Source: Pseudomonadota bacterium (GTDB taxonomy: Bacteria > Pseudomonadota > Gammaproteobacteria > Burkholderiales > Rhodocyclaceae). Taken from it: a DNA stretch of 64,000 bases. Below, in pieces: positions 1 to 10,309 of this stretch. Numbering within the stretch: the first letter of the stretch is position 1; every line of letters starts with the position of its first letter. Under the pieces are notes generated by a model. It made no database searches. It was not told the DNA's origin and saw nothing but the letters and a program-made list of their open reading frames with translations. The translations under genes and the position numbers were made by a program. Location of the stretch: NCBI GenBank assembly GCA_018241685.1, contig JAFEDJ010000064.1:61374-125373 (forward strand), in the 5' to 3' direction.

Positions 1-1677
<1,677 letters not shown>

Positions 1678-1820
1678 TTGATTTGGAAGGGAAAACGCGG
1701 CAAAACGCCGATTCTAACATGACGTCCGGACGCGGCCGTGACAGGCCTGCGGACCGGCGCCCGCTTGTACGACACAAAGCTTCTCCATAGCATGGGGGCG
1801 CATCCCGGAAATCCAAGCCC

Positions 1821-2252
1821 ATGAGCACCAGTTCGATCGACAATTTCCTCGGCAACGGCACCGCCCTGTCCCGCCTGCAGGCCCATGCGGGCCGACTCCT
1901 GCGCCTGCAGCGCCAGCTCGACGCCCTGCTGCCCGACTACATGGCCCGCAGCTGCAAGGTCGCCAACCTGAAGGGGGAGGAGCTGGTGCTACATGTGGAT
2001 AGCGCCGGGCTGGCCGTCAAGCTGCGTCAGGCCGTACCCAGCCTGCTGACTGACTTTGCCCGGGCCGGCGTGCTGCTCCGCGACATCAAGGTGAAGGTTG
2101 CGGTCCGGGAATACCGCCCGGCCCCTCCCCCACCGCCATCACGCCACATCAGCGACTCGACGCGCAGCGGACTCGACCAGCTAGCCGCCGGCCTTCCGGC
2201 CGATTCACCGCTGGCCAAGGCCCTGAAGCGTTTCGTGAAGAATACGGGTTAG
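1821..2252 (+). CDS. dciA: DUF721 / DciA-like protein
   Basis: A 143-residue protein of the DUF721 family, whose studied members (DciA) act in loading or operating the replicative helicase DnaB in bacteria that lack DnaC. The N-terminal half carries the compact fold (an alternating pattern around LVLHVDSAGLAVKLRQ, residues about 50-75). It is followed by a proline stretch at about residue 98 and a basic C-terminus. The position between lpxC and secA, opposite in strand to both, is the common place for this gene in proteobacteria. Its stop overlaps the stop of the small membrane gene on the other strand by four bases. Family assignment is by sequence pattern; the helicase-loading role is known only from homologues. 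Confidence 0.8.
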   Translation: MSTSSIDNFLGNGTALSRLQAHAGRLLRLQRQLDALLPDYMARSCKVANLKGEELVLHVDSAGLAVKLRQAVPSLLTDFARAGVLLRDIKVKVAVREYRPAPPPPPSRHISDSTRSGLDQLAAGLPADSPLAKALKRFVKNTG

Positions 2253-2437
2253 ACGAACGGAACGAGCACGCGCTCGAGGACCAGCAGCGCGAAGAATAGA
2301 AGTGCAATGATTATGGCGTAACGGAACAGGCGCCAGCCCAACACCAGATAACGCCGTTCCCGCGTGAAGATGAAGGCAAACACCGATGCGCCGATCCCGA
2401 TCGCCACCAGCACCGCCACGAAGCGCAGGATCAGCAA
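2249..2437 (-). CDS. Small two-helix membrane protein, unknown
   Basis: A 62-residue protein with two hydrophobic segments: residues about 3-24 (LILRFVAVLVAIGIGASVFA) and about 38-60 (FRYAIIIALLFFALLVLE). They are joined by a short charged loop containing FTRERRY. The start is a TTG preceded by GAGG at a good distance, eight bases after the lpxC stop, so it is probably the last gene of the lpxC transcript. Similar tiny membrane proteins often sit beside lpxC or secA, but no function can be assigned. The polar loop and clean hydrophobic pattern argue that it is a real gene and not a chance frame. Confidence 0.6.
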   Translation of the reverse strand: MLILRFVAVLVAIGIGASVFAFIFTRERRYLVLGWRLFRYAIIIALLFFALLVLERVLVPFV

Positions 2438-2445
2438 GGCACGCC

Positions 2446-3363
2446 TCAGACGCTGGCAAGGTCGAAGAGTTGCGCCACCGCCGGCGGCGTCTTGGCGTCC
2501 TCCTCGAAGGTGACGATTTCCCAGGCGCTGCGGTCTTCCAGAAGCACGCGCAGAATCTGGTTGTTCAGCGCGTGCCCAGACTTGTAGGCACTGTAGCTCG
2601 CCAGCAGGGAGTGGCCGGCAAGGTAGAGGTCGCCGATCGCATCGAGCACCTTGTGTTTCACGAACTCGTCCGCATAGCGCAAGCCGTCAGCATTCAGCAC
2701 GCGGTATTCGTCCATCACGATCGCGTTATCGAGGCTCCCGCCCAGACCAAGACCGTTCGCGCGCATGAACTCCACGTCCTGCATGAAGCCGAAGGTGCGG
2801 GCGCGGGCGACTTCACGCACATAGGAGTGCTCGGCGAAATCTACGGTTACGGATGTTCCAGTGCTGTCGATGGCCGGGTGGTTGAACAGGATGGAGAAAC
2901 TCAGCTTGAAGCCGTCGTAGGGTTCCAGGCGCACCCATTTGTCCCCCTCCACGTACTCGACCGGCTTGACGACCCGCAGGAAACGTTTGGGCGCCTCCTG
3001 CTCCTCGATACCGGCGGACTGGATCAGGAACACGAACGGGCCGGCGCTACCATCGAGAATGGGAATTTCCGCCGCGTCCACGTCGATGTGCGCGTTATCG
3101 ACGCCTAGCCCGGCTAGCGCGGACATCAGGTGTTCGACGGTATTGACCTTCGCACCATCCTTCTGCAGACCCGAGCACATGCGCGTATCGCACACGGCAT
3201 AGGGGTCGGCCGGCAGATCCACGACCGGATCGAGGTCGACGCGATGGAACACGATGCCAGTATCCGGCGCCGCAGGACGCAGCGTGAGCGAGACCTTGTT
3301 GCCGCTGTGAAGCCCCACACCGGTAGCGCTGACGAGGGTTTTCAGGGTTCTCTGCTTCAACAT
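2446..3363 (-). CDS. lpxC: UDP-3-O-acyl-N-acetylglucosamine deacetylase LpxC
   Basis: LpxC performs the committed, zinc-dependent deacetylation step of lipid A synthesis in the cytoplasm. The protein has 305 residues, the usual length. The start was set at the ATG giving MLKQRTLKTLVSATGVGLHS, the standard N-terminus, and not at an in-frame start six codons upstream. Zinc-ligand motifs are visible: the VEHLMSAL histidine and the KHKVLDAIGDL His/Asp pair. The gene lies downstream of ftsZ but is separated from it by a strong hairpin, so it probably has its own promoter within 3364-3531. It is followed by the small membrane protein gene. Confidence 0.97.
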   Translation of the reverse strand: MLKQRTLKTLVSATGVGLHSGNKVSLTLRPAAPDTGIVFHRVDLDPVVDLPADPYAVCDTRMCSGLQKDGAKVNTVEHLMSALAGLGVDNAHIDVDAAEIPILDGSAGPFVFLIQSAGIEEQEAPKRFLRVVKPVEYVEGDKWVRLEPYDGFKLSFSILFNHPAIDSTGTSVTVDFAEHSYVREVARARTFGFMQDVEFMRANGLGLGGSLDNAIVMDEYRVLNADGLRYADEFVKHKVLDAIGDLYLAGHSLLASYSAYKSGHALNNQILRVLLEDRSAWEIVTFEEDAKTPPAVAQLFDLASV

Positions 3364-3451
3364 GATGATCCGGCCTCGCATTCAACTCATTGAATTTTAA
3401 CACACCACCCTTGCCGCACCGCAGCATCAAGCGTAGACCACTCGACCCCAA

Positions 3452-3503
3452 AATGACAAACGCGCAGCGGACGGAGGCAACGTCCCACTGCGCGTTTGTC
3501 TAA
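3452..3503 (-). terminator. Long hairpin terminator after ftsZ
   Basis: An inverted repeat of 13 bases is perfect: GACAAACGCGCAG at 3455-3467 pairs with 3488-3500. A second inner stem continues it (GGACG at 3469-3473 with CGTCC at 3481-3485), leaving a seven-base loop. Read on the minus strand, the stem is followed by ATTTTGG, a short U-rich tail. It lies 32 bases after the ftsZ stop and so marks the end of the dcw transcription unit before lpxC. Confidence 0.75.
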
Positions 3504-3531
3504 GCCACCACGAGGGGCGGCTCTTTGCGGG

Positions 3532-4671
3532 TCAGTCCGCCTGCTTGCGCAGGAAAGCCGGGATATCCAGCGTGGACATACCGTTGGCGCTCATGGCCTC
3601 GACCGTCGTACGGGACGTGCGACGGATCACAGCCGGGAGTTCGAGGTTGCCGTAATCCACCTCCATGCCGACGTTGTCCGTACCGGTGCGGATCACCTGC
3701 ATTTCCGGCTTGCGCGCCGCAGCAGCTCGCACCACGCCAAGGCCGGTGGCGACGACGGTGACACGGATACGATCTTCCATGTCCTCGTCGAAGACCGTAC
3801 CGTACTTGACGAAGGCCTCCTGAGCAGCGAAGGCCTGCACGGTGCGCACGGCATCACGGACTTCAGCCATCTTCAGGCTGCGGTTGGCGGTGATGTTGAT
3901 CAGCACGCAACGAGCTCCAGCCAGTTCGGTACCTTCCAGCAGCGGCGATACAGCAGCCTGTTCAGCAGCAATACGGGCACGATCGAGACCGGACGCTTCG
4001 GCAGAACCCATCATCGCGCGGCCCATTTCGGCCATCGCAGTACGCACGTCCTGGAAGTCCACATTCACCAGGCCATGCACGTTGATGATCTCGGCGATGC
4101 CGCCGACTGCGCAGGTCAGCACGTTGTCGGCGGAGCGGAAGCACTCCTCGAAGCTGGCATCGTCGCCATAGACTTCGAGCAGCTTGTCGTTCAGCACCAC
4201 GATCAGCGAATCCACCTGCTTGGACAGCTCCTCCACACCACTCTCGGCGACGCGGATGCGGTTCTCGAAGTCGAAAGGCTTGGTCACCACGGCCACGGTC
4301 AGGATGCCCATTTCCTTGGCGATCTCGGCCACCACCGGTGCGGCGCCCGTCCCCGTACCACCACCCATGCCGGCAGTGATGAAGCACATGTGCGCCCCCT
4401 CCAGTGCTGCCGCGATGGCGTCGCGGGACTCCTGGGCCGCGGCACGACCGGCCTCAGGCTTCGCGCCGGCACCCAGACCACTCTTACCGAGCTGGACCTT
4501 GGTGTGCGCCAGACAACGAGTCAGGGCCTGGGCATCGGTGTTGGCGGCGATGAAATCGACACCCTGCACCCCTTCGCGGATCATGTGATCGACCGCGTTA
4601 CCACCAGCGCCACCGACACCAATCACCTTGATGTTCGTGCCGCCAGCAGCCTTTTCAACAATTTCAAACAT
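3532..4671 (-). CDS. ftsZ: Cell division GTPase FtsZ
   Basis: FtsZ is the tubulin-like GTPase that forms the Z ring. It has 379 residues. The tubulin signature GGGTGTG sits in GMGGGTGTGAAP (about residues 104-115), the synergy loop is NVDFQDVRTAM, and the conserved C-terminal peptide that binds FtsA and ZipA is present as TLDIPAFLRKQAD. A strong Shine-Dalgarno (GGAGGCGAGG) precedes the ATG. The 150 bases between ftsA and ftsZ are the longest gap in the second half of the cluster and are AT-richer than the genes. They include a possible -10 (TAAAAT on the minus strand, near 4750), so an extra internal promoter is plausible though not proven. Confidence 0.98.
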   Translation of the reverse strand: MFEIVEKAAGGTNIKVIGVGGAGGNAVDHMIREGVQGVDFIAANTDAQALTRCLAHTKVQLGKSGLGAGAKPEAGRAAAQESRDAIAAALEGAHMCFITAGMGGGTGTGAAPVVAEIAKEMGILTVAVVTKPFDFENRIRVAESGVEELSKQVDSLIVVLNDKLLEVYGDDASFEECFRSADNVLTCAVGGIAEIINVHGLVNVDFQDVRTAMAEMGRAMMGSAEASGLDRARIAAEQAAVSPLLEGTELAGARCVLINITANRSLKMAEVRDAVRTVQAFAAQEAFVKYGTVFDEDMEDRIRVTVVATGLGVVRAAAARKPEMQVIRTGTDNVGMEVDYGNLELPAVIRRTSRTTVEAMSANGMSTLDIPAFLRKQAD

Positions 4672-4821
4672 TTACCTCGCCTCCAAGAGATACTGCGCTG
4701 ATCGTGCCACTGCGCAACCGGCCCCATATTTAGTGATAACCGCAAATTTTACAGCTAAATAAGGGCCGCTCGCACACTGTTATCCAATTGCAATGATTTC
4801 ACCCGGCGGGCCCCATGGCCC

Positions 4822-6051
4822 TCAGAAATTGCGCTCAAACCAAGACTTCATCCGCGAAAACACCTGCCCCACATTGCGCGTCTGACGCGCCTGAATGCCC
4901 CGCCGCTTCTGCGCGGCGCCCTCCATCACCAGCCCCATCGCATTGGCATAGCGCGGCTCGCAAACCACGTCGGCCAGCGCACCGTCGTATTTCGGATAGC
5001 CGATCCGTACCGGCATGTGGAAGATCTCCTCGCCCAGTTCGACCATGCCCTGCATGACGGCGGCACCGCCGGCCAACACGATGCCCGAGGACAGCAGCTC
5101 CTCGTAGCCCGAGCGGCGCAGTTCGGCCTGGACCAGTTCGTACAGTTCACACACCCGCGGCTCGATCACATCGGCCAGAGCCTGGCGGGACAACTTGCGC
5201 GGCGGCCGATCACCGACACCCGGCACCTCGATCATCTCGGAGGCATCGGCCAGCGTATGCATCGCCACACCGTGGCGGATCTTGATTTCCTCTGCCTCGG
5301 CGGTCGGCGTACGCAGCGCCATCGCGATATCGTTTGTGACCTGATCGCCGGCAATGGGAATCACCGCGGTATGGCGGATCGCGCCCTGCGTGAACACGGC
5401 CAGATCGGTGGTGCCACCGCCGATGTCCACCAGACACACGCCCAACTCCTTCTCGTCTTCCGACAAAGTGGCGTAGCTGGAGGCCAGCGGCTGCAGGACA
5501 AGGTCGAGCACCTCAAGGCCACAGCGGCGCACGCACTTGACGATGTTCTGCGCCGCCGACACCGCACCGGTGACGATGTGCACCTTCACTTCCAGACGCA
5601 CGCCGCTCATGCCGATCGGTTCGCGCACGCCATCTTGGCCGTCGATGATGAATTCCTGCGTCAGGATATGCAGGATCTGCTGGTCGGCCGGCAGTGGCAT
5701 CGCGCGGGCAGTCTCGATGACCCGTTCGACGTCGATCGGCGAGACTTCCTTGTCCTTGATCGCTACCATGCCGTTGGAGTTGAAGCTACGGATGTGACTA
5801 CCGGCGATACCGGTATACACGTCGCGGATCTTGCATTCGGCCATCAACTCGACCTCCTGGATGACCCGCGAGATCGCATCGACGGTAGCCTCGATATTCA
5901 CCACCACACCCTTTTTCAGGCCCGAGGACGGCTGCGTGCCGAGGCCGATCACGTCCATACGGCCGTCCGGCTTGAGTTCAGCCACCACACAGGTGATCTT
6001 GGATGTACCGATATCGAGGCCGACGATCAGTTCCTTATATTCCTTGCTCAT
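4822..6051 (-). CDS. ftsA: Cell division protein FtsA
   Basis: FtsA is an actin-like ATPase that anchors FtsZ filaments to the inner membrane and recruits later divisome proteins. It has 409 residues. The phosphate-1 motif GLDIGTSKI is near the N-terminus, CLVDIGGGTTDLAVF gives the phosphate-2 motif, and the adenosine motif is VLAGGAAVMQG. The last 15 residues (QVFSRMKSWFERNF) form the amphipathic membrane-targeting helix. The start overlaps the ftsQ stop by four bases, showing translational coupling. Confidence 0.97.
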   Translation of the reverse strand: MSKEYKELIVGLDIGTSKITCVVAELKPDGRMDVIGLGTQPSSGLKKGVVVNIEATVDAISRVIQEVELMAECKIRDVYTGIAGSHIRSFNSNGMVAIKDKEVSPIDVERVIETARAMPLPADQQILHILTQEFIIDGQDGVREPIGMSGVRLEVKVHIVTGAVSAAQNIVKCVRRCGLEVLDLVLQPLASSYATLSEDEKELGVCLVDIGGGTTDLAVFTQGAIRHTAVIPIAGDQVTNDIAMALRTPTAEAEEIKIRHGVAMHTLADASEMIEVPGVGDRPPRKLSRQALADVIEPRVCELYELVQAELRRSGYEELLSSGIVLAGGAAVMQGMVELGEEIFHMPVRIGYPKYDGALADVVCEPRYANAMGLVMEGAAQKRRGIQARQTRNVGQVFSRMKSWFERNF

Positions 6052-6923
6052 CGCTTACCTTTGCTTTCTTGCTTGCCCGCCGCCACAGCAGGCGGTATCG
6101 GCCGGAGGGCAAAACCACTGGGGTAGCGGAGATCCACTACCGCCACATTCATGTTCACTTGCGCCTTGGCGCGGGGGTAATACTTCACGAAGCGGGCCAG
6201 GCGCTCATCGATCGGCGCCTTCGGCTGGTCGTGTCCGAGCTCGATGGTGAGGCCGTCGTCCATCTTCAGCTGCCAGGCCTCCCGGGCAGACAGGGAGACG
6301 CCGACGAGTTGCTTGCCGAGCGGGCCGAGCTTGCGGGTGAATTCATCGAACTTGGTCAGCAGCGCCCCGGACGAGCCCTCCGGTCCGCTGAAGATCGGCA
6401 TACGCGCATTGCTGGCCGCCGAGAACACTTCACCGTAGCGATTCACCAGGCGCATGTCACCGGTTTCGCCCACTCTCCAGTAGGCTGATGCAACGTGCTC
6501 CTCGAGACGCACTTCGATACCGCCCGGCCAGTGCCGGCGCACATCGGCACGCCGCACCCACGGCAGCTTCTCGAAAGCCCCACGCACATCATCCAGATCT
6601 ACCGTGAAGAAATTCCCACGCAGGGACGAACGTGCTGCATATTCCAGCTGGGCCGTAGTGACCTGGGCCAGCGGCGTCATCACCACTACCTCACGCAGCG
6701 GGTACACCGGCAGGCGTGAAATCGCCGCCACCGCCGCATAGCCGAGGCCCGCAGCGCCGAACACCATCAGCACATCGGAAATGAGATTGAGGAGCTGTGG
6801 ACGATCCCACAGCCCGTTCCCTCCCGCGTCCCGAGCCGGGCGCGCGGTGCGCGCTCGCTTCGCCGGGGCGGCCTTGCCTCCCGCGGGCGGAGGAACGTTG
6901 GAGGTGGTGCGCTGGTCAGCCAA
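6048..6923 (-). CDS. ftsQ: Cell division protein FtsQ
   Basis: FtsQ is a bitopic divisome protein linking early and late division proteins. The protein has a basic, Ala/Pro-rich cytoplasmic tail of about 50 residues, one membrane segment (about LISDVLMVFGAAGLGYAAVA), a POTRA domain (PLREVVVMTPLAQVTTAQLE onward) and a beta domain. The start is uncertain. A TTG at 6923, three bases after the ddlB stop with GGAG about six bases upstream, was preferred to a TTG at 6938, which has no clear ribosome site. The 3' end overlaps ftsA by four bases. Confidence 0.93.
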   Translation of the reverse strand: MADQRTTSNVPPPAGGKAAPAKRARTARPARDAGGNGLWDRPQLLNLISDVLMVFGAAGLGYAAVAAISRLPVYPLREVVVMTPLAQVTTAQLEYAARSSLRGNFFTVDLDDVRGAFEKLPWVRRADVRRHWPGGIEVRLEEHVASAYWRVGETGDMRLVNRYGEVFSAASNARMPIFSGPEGSSGALLTKFDEFTRKLGPLGKQLVGVSLSAREAWQLKMDDGLTIELGHDQPKAPIDERLARFVKYYPRAKAQVNMNVAVVDLRYPSGFALRPIPPAVAAGKQESKGKR

Positions 6924-7842
6924 GACGCGCTCCGGCAAGGATTTCCAGACACAGGGCTTCGAAGGACAGACCGGACACGCGGGCCGACATCGGCACCAGC
7001 GAGTGGTTGGTCATGCCCGGCGCGGTGTTGATCTCAAGCAACGTGAAACTGCCGTCGTCCCGCAGGATCAGATCGGCGCGGCCCCAGCCGCGGCAGCCCA
7101 GCACCTGCGCGCAGCGCACGACGGCCGCCTTGATCTCAGCCTCAAGGGCCTCCGGCAGACCGCTCGGGCAGAAGTACTGGGTGTCGTCGGTGAAGTACTT
7201 GTGCTGGTAATCGTAGTTGCCACCCGGCGCGACGATGCGCACCAGCGGCAGGGCCTGATCGCCGAGGAAGGGCGCGGTCAGCTCCTGGCCGGTCACGAAC
7301 TCCTCCGCCAGCACCAGTGAATCGTACCTGGCCGCCAGTTCCCAGGCAGCCTTCAGCTGGCCCGCCTCGGTGACCTTGGCGGCGCCCATGCTGGAACCTT
7401 CATGCACCGGCTTGACGAAGATCGGCAGGCCAAGCTGAGCCACCACCGCATCCCAGTCCGTCTTCTCGTCGAGGATCGCAAAGCGCGGCGTCGGCAGGCC
7501 ACTGGCCAGCCACACCAGCTTGGTGCGCCACTTGTCCATGGCGATGGCCGAGGCCATCACGCCGCTGCCGGTATAGGGAATGCCCATCAGTTCGAGGGCC
7601 CCCTGCACCGTGCCGTCTTCGCCACCGCGCCCGTGCAGCGCGATGAAGACACGGTCGAACCCCTCTTCCTTGAGGATGTGCAGATCCCGCTCGGCCGGAT
7701 CGAAGGCATGAGCATCCACGCCCGCGCCCTGCAGCGCCGCCAGCACGGCGCCACCCGACATCAGGGAAATCTCCCGTTCAGCGGACGTCCCGCCCAGCAG
7801 GACCGCCACTTTTCCGAATCGACTGCTCACCTCAGTTGCCAC
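6916..7842 (-). CDS. ddlB: D-alanine--D-alanine ligase
   Basis: Ddl joins two D-Ala residues using ATP to make the dipeptide that MurF adds to the peptidoglycan precursor. The ATP-grasp enzyme shows KVAVLLGGTSAEREISLMSG at the N-terminus, KPVHEGSSMG in the middle and LLEINTAPGMTNHSL near the C-terminus. The GTG at 7842 was taken as the start because GGAG lies about 10 bases upstream and it gives 308 residues, the family length. Another GTG at 7860, inside the end of murC, would add six residues. Confidence 0.95.
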   Translation of the reverse strand: MATEVSSRFGKVAVLLGGTSAEREISLMSGGAVLAALQGAGVDAHAFDPAERDLHILKEEGFDRVFIALHGRGGEDGTVQGALELMGIPYTGSGVMASAIAMDKWRTKLVWLASGLPTPRFAILDEKTDWDAVVAQLGLPIFVKPVHEGSSMGAAKVTEAGQLKAAWELAARYDSLVLAEEFVTGQELTAPFLGDQALPLVRIVAPGGNYDYQHKYFTDDTQYFCPSGLPEALEAEIKAAVVRCAQVLGCRGWGRADLILRDDGSFTLLEINTAPGMTNHSLVPMSARVSGLSFEALCLEILAGARLG

Positions 7843-7846
7843 CTTA

Positions 7847-9241
7847 TTAGACTCCACCACTCACCAGTTTGCCGGGTACGGCGCCGATGCTGCCGGCGCC
7901 CATCGTGATCACCACGTCCCCGTCCTGCGCCGCGGCCAGGATGGCCGTCGGCATGTCTTCGATGTTCTCGACGAACACCGGCTCGATCTTGCCCGCCACG
8001 CGCAGCGCCCGCGCCAGCGAACGGCCGTCGGCCGCCACGATGGGCGCCTCGCCAGCGGCGTAGACATCGCCGAGCAGCAATGCATCGACGGTGGACAAGA
8101 CCTTCACGAAATCTTCGAAGCAATCCCGTGTGCGCGTGTAGCGATGCGGCTGGAAGGCCAGCATCAGGCGCTTGTGCGGGAAGGCACCGCGGGCAGCAGC
8201 GATGGTCGCCGCCATTTCCACCGGATGGTGACCGTAGTCGTCGATGACGGTAATCGCGCCGCCGCTCGGCAGCGCCACCTCGCCGTAGCGCTGGAAGCGC
8301 CGGCCGACGCCCTTGAACTCGGCCAGGGCCTTCACGATAGCCTCGTCGGACACGCCAACCTCGGTCGCCACCGCGATAGCCGCCAGCGCATTGAGCACGT
8401 TGTGACGACCCGGCAGGTTGAGCACCACGTGCAGGGGCTCGAATTCCCCGTGGCGACGCAGCACGTCGAACGTCATCTTGCCGTCCACCGCATGGATGTT
8501 TTCCGCATGCACGTGGGCCGACTCGGAGAAGCCGTAACGGACGATCTGCTTGGACACCAGCGGCACGATGGAGCGCACATGCTTGTCGTCGTCGCACAGC
8601 ACTGCCACGCCATAGAAGGGCAGGTGCTGCAGGAAATCCACGAAGGATTGCTTGAGCCGCGCGAAATCGTGGCCGTAGGTTTCCATGTGGTCGGCGTCGA
8701 TGTTGGTGACCACCGAGATCACCGGCGTCAGCAGCAGGAAGGACGCATCCGACTCGTCTGCTTCGGCGACCAGGAAATCGCCCTTGCCGAGGCGCGCATT
8801 TGCACCGGCGGCGTTGAGCTTGCCGCCGATCACGAAGGTCGGATCCAGCCCGCCCTCGGCAAGAATGCTCGCCACCAGCGAGGTGGTCGTAGTCTTGCCG
8901 TGGGTGCCAGCGATGGCGATGCCCTGCTTGAGGCGCATCAGCTCGGCCAGCATCTGGGCTCGCGGCACCACCGGAATACCACGGTTGCGGGCGGCGATGA
9001 CTTCCGGGTTGTCGCCCTTGACGGCGGTGGAGGTCACCACCGCGTCGGCCTCGGCGACGTTCTCGGCGGCATGCCCCTGCACCACGCGGGCGCCCAGTGC
9101 CTGCAGGCGGCGGGTCGCCACGTTGTCGCCCAGGTCGGAGCCGCTGACCTCGTAACCGAGATTGAGCAGCACCTCGGCGATGCCGCTCATGCCAGCGCCG
9201 CCAATTCCGACGAAATGAATGCTTTTGACTTTGTGTTTCAC
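7847..9241 (-). CDS. murC: UDP-N-acetylmuramate--L-alanine ligase MurC
   Basis: MurC adds L-Ala to UDP-MurNAc, the first amino-acid step of cytoplasmic peptidoglycan precursor synthesis. It has 464 residues: an N-terminal UDP-binding Rossmann fold (HFVGIGGAGMSGIAE), the Mur ligase ATP loop AGTHGKTTTT at about residues 111-120, and the C-terminal domain with VIDDYGHHPVE. It follows murG with a nine-base gap and precedes ddlB by four bases, so it is part of the continuous dcw operon. Confidence 0.97.
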   Translation of the reverse strand: MKHKVKSIHFVGIGGAGMSGIAEVLLNLGYEVSGSDLGDNVATRRLQALGARVVQGHAAENVAEADAVVTSTAVKGDNPEVIAARNRGIPVVPRAQMLAELMRLKQGIAIAGTHGKTTTTSLVASILAEGGLDPTFVIGGKLNAAGANARLGKGDFLVAEADESDASFLLLTPVISVVTNIDADHMETYGHDFARLKQSFVDFLQHLPFYGVAVLCDDDKHVRSIVPLVSKQIVRYGFSESAHVHAENIHAVDGKMTFDVLRRHGEFEPLHVVLNLPGRHNVLNALAAIAVATEVGVSDEAIVKALAEFKGVGRRFQRYGEVALPSGGAITVIDDYGHHPVEMAATIAAARGAFPHKRLMLAFQPHRYTRTRDCFEDFVKVLSTVDALLLGDVYAAGEAPIVAADGRSLARALRVAGKIEPVFVENIEDMPTAILAAAQDGDVVITMGAGSIGAVPGKLVSGGV

Positions 9242-9250
9242 GTTCTTCCT

Positions 9251-10309
9251 TTAGCCGGCGAGACCGGCGCAGACGTCCGCCACACGGGCCGTCGCTTCCG
9301 GCTTGGCACACCCGCGGGCCTTGTCGGCCATCGTCAGCAGGCGCTCTCGATCCATCTCCTGCAGCAGCGCGGCCAGGCGCTGCGGTGTCAGTTCGGTTTG
9401 CGGCAACAGCACCGCCGCGCCGGCATCGGCGAGGAAACGGGCGTTGCCGGTCTGGTGGTCATCCACCGCGTGGGGGAAAGGCACCAGCACGCTGGCCACA
9501 CCGACGGCCGCCAGCTCGGCGACGGTCAGCGCGCCGGAACGGCAGATCACCAGGTCGGCATTGGCATAGCGCGCCGCCATATCGTCGATGAAGGGCAGCA
9601 ACTCACCTTCCACACCAGCGGCCTGATAGGCCGCGCGCAGCGCATCAATCTGCTTGGCGCCGGCTTGATGAGTGATCAACGGCCGTTGCTCCGGTGCCAG
9701 CAGCGCCAGTGCCTTTGGCATCGCGTCATTGAGAGCCGCTGCGCCGAGACTGCCACCAACCACCAGCACCCGCAGCGGACCGCTTCGGCCGGCAAAGCGC
9801 GCGGCTGGCGGCGCTACCGCAGTGATCTCGGCACGCACCGGGTTACCGGCCCACTCGCCCTTCTTCAGCACGCCAGGAAAGCCGGTCACCACCTTGTCGG
9901 CAACACCTGCCAACACGCGGTTGGCCAGGCCCGCAACGGAATTCTGCTCATGCACGACCACCGGCCGGCCGAGCAGCGCCGCCATCATGCCGCCGGGGAA
10001 GGTCACGTAGCCGCCCATGCCTAGCACCACATCCGGCTTGACGCGACGGATCTGGCCGAGCGCCTGGGCGAAACCACGCAACAAATTGAACGGCAGCAGC
10101 AGCTTGCGCAGCACGCCTTTGCCACGCAGCGCCGAGAAGCGCACCCAGGCCATGTCGTAACCGCTGGCCGGCACGATGCGCGCTTCCATGCCCTCCGGAT
10201 TGCCCATCCACACCACTTTCCAGCCGCGTGCGCGCAAGGCGTCCGCAACGGCCAGACCGGGGTAGATGTGGCCGCCGGTACCGCCGGCCATGACCATCAG
10301 CGTCGGCAT
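9251..10309 (-). CDS. murG: Lipid II synthase MurG (GlcNAc transferase)
   Basis: MurG transfers GlcNAc from UDP-GlcNAc to lipid I on the inner face of the membrane, giving lipid II. It has 352 residues. The N-terminal glycine loop is MVMAGGTGGHIYPGLA, and the nucleotide-sugar site contains CRSGALTVAELAAVGVASVLVPFPHAVDDHQ. The frame is open further upstream, but the ATG at 10309 gives the family N-terminus and overlaps the ftsW stop as TGATG, so it is the real start. Confidence 0.97.
   Translation of the reverse strand: MPTLMVMAGGTGGHIYPGLAVADALRARGWKVVWMGNPEGMEARIVPASGYDMAWVRFSALRGKGVLRKLLLPFNLLRGFAQALGQIRRVKPDVVLGMGGYVTFPGGMMAALLGRPVVVHEQNSVAGLANRVLAGVADKVVTGFPGVLKKGEWAGNPVRAEITAVAPPAARFAGRSGPLRVLVVGGSLGAAALNDAMPKALALLAPEQRPLITHQAGAKQIDALRAAYQAAGVEGELLPFIDDMAARYANADLVICRSGALTVAELAAVGVASVLVPFPHAVDDHQTGNARFLADAGAAVLLPQTELTPQRLAALLQEMDRERLLTMADKARGCAKPEATARVADVCAGLAG

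Noticed and set aside
8144..10024. Open frame of 626 codons on the plus strand opposite murC/murG
   Set aside because: Shadow of two confirmed Mur genes; no ribosome site and no motif.
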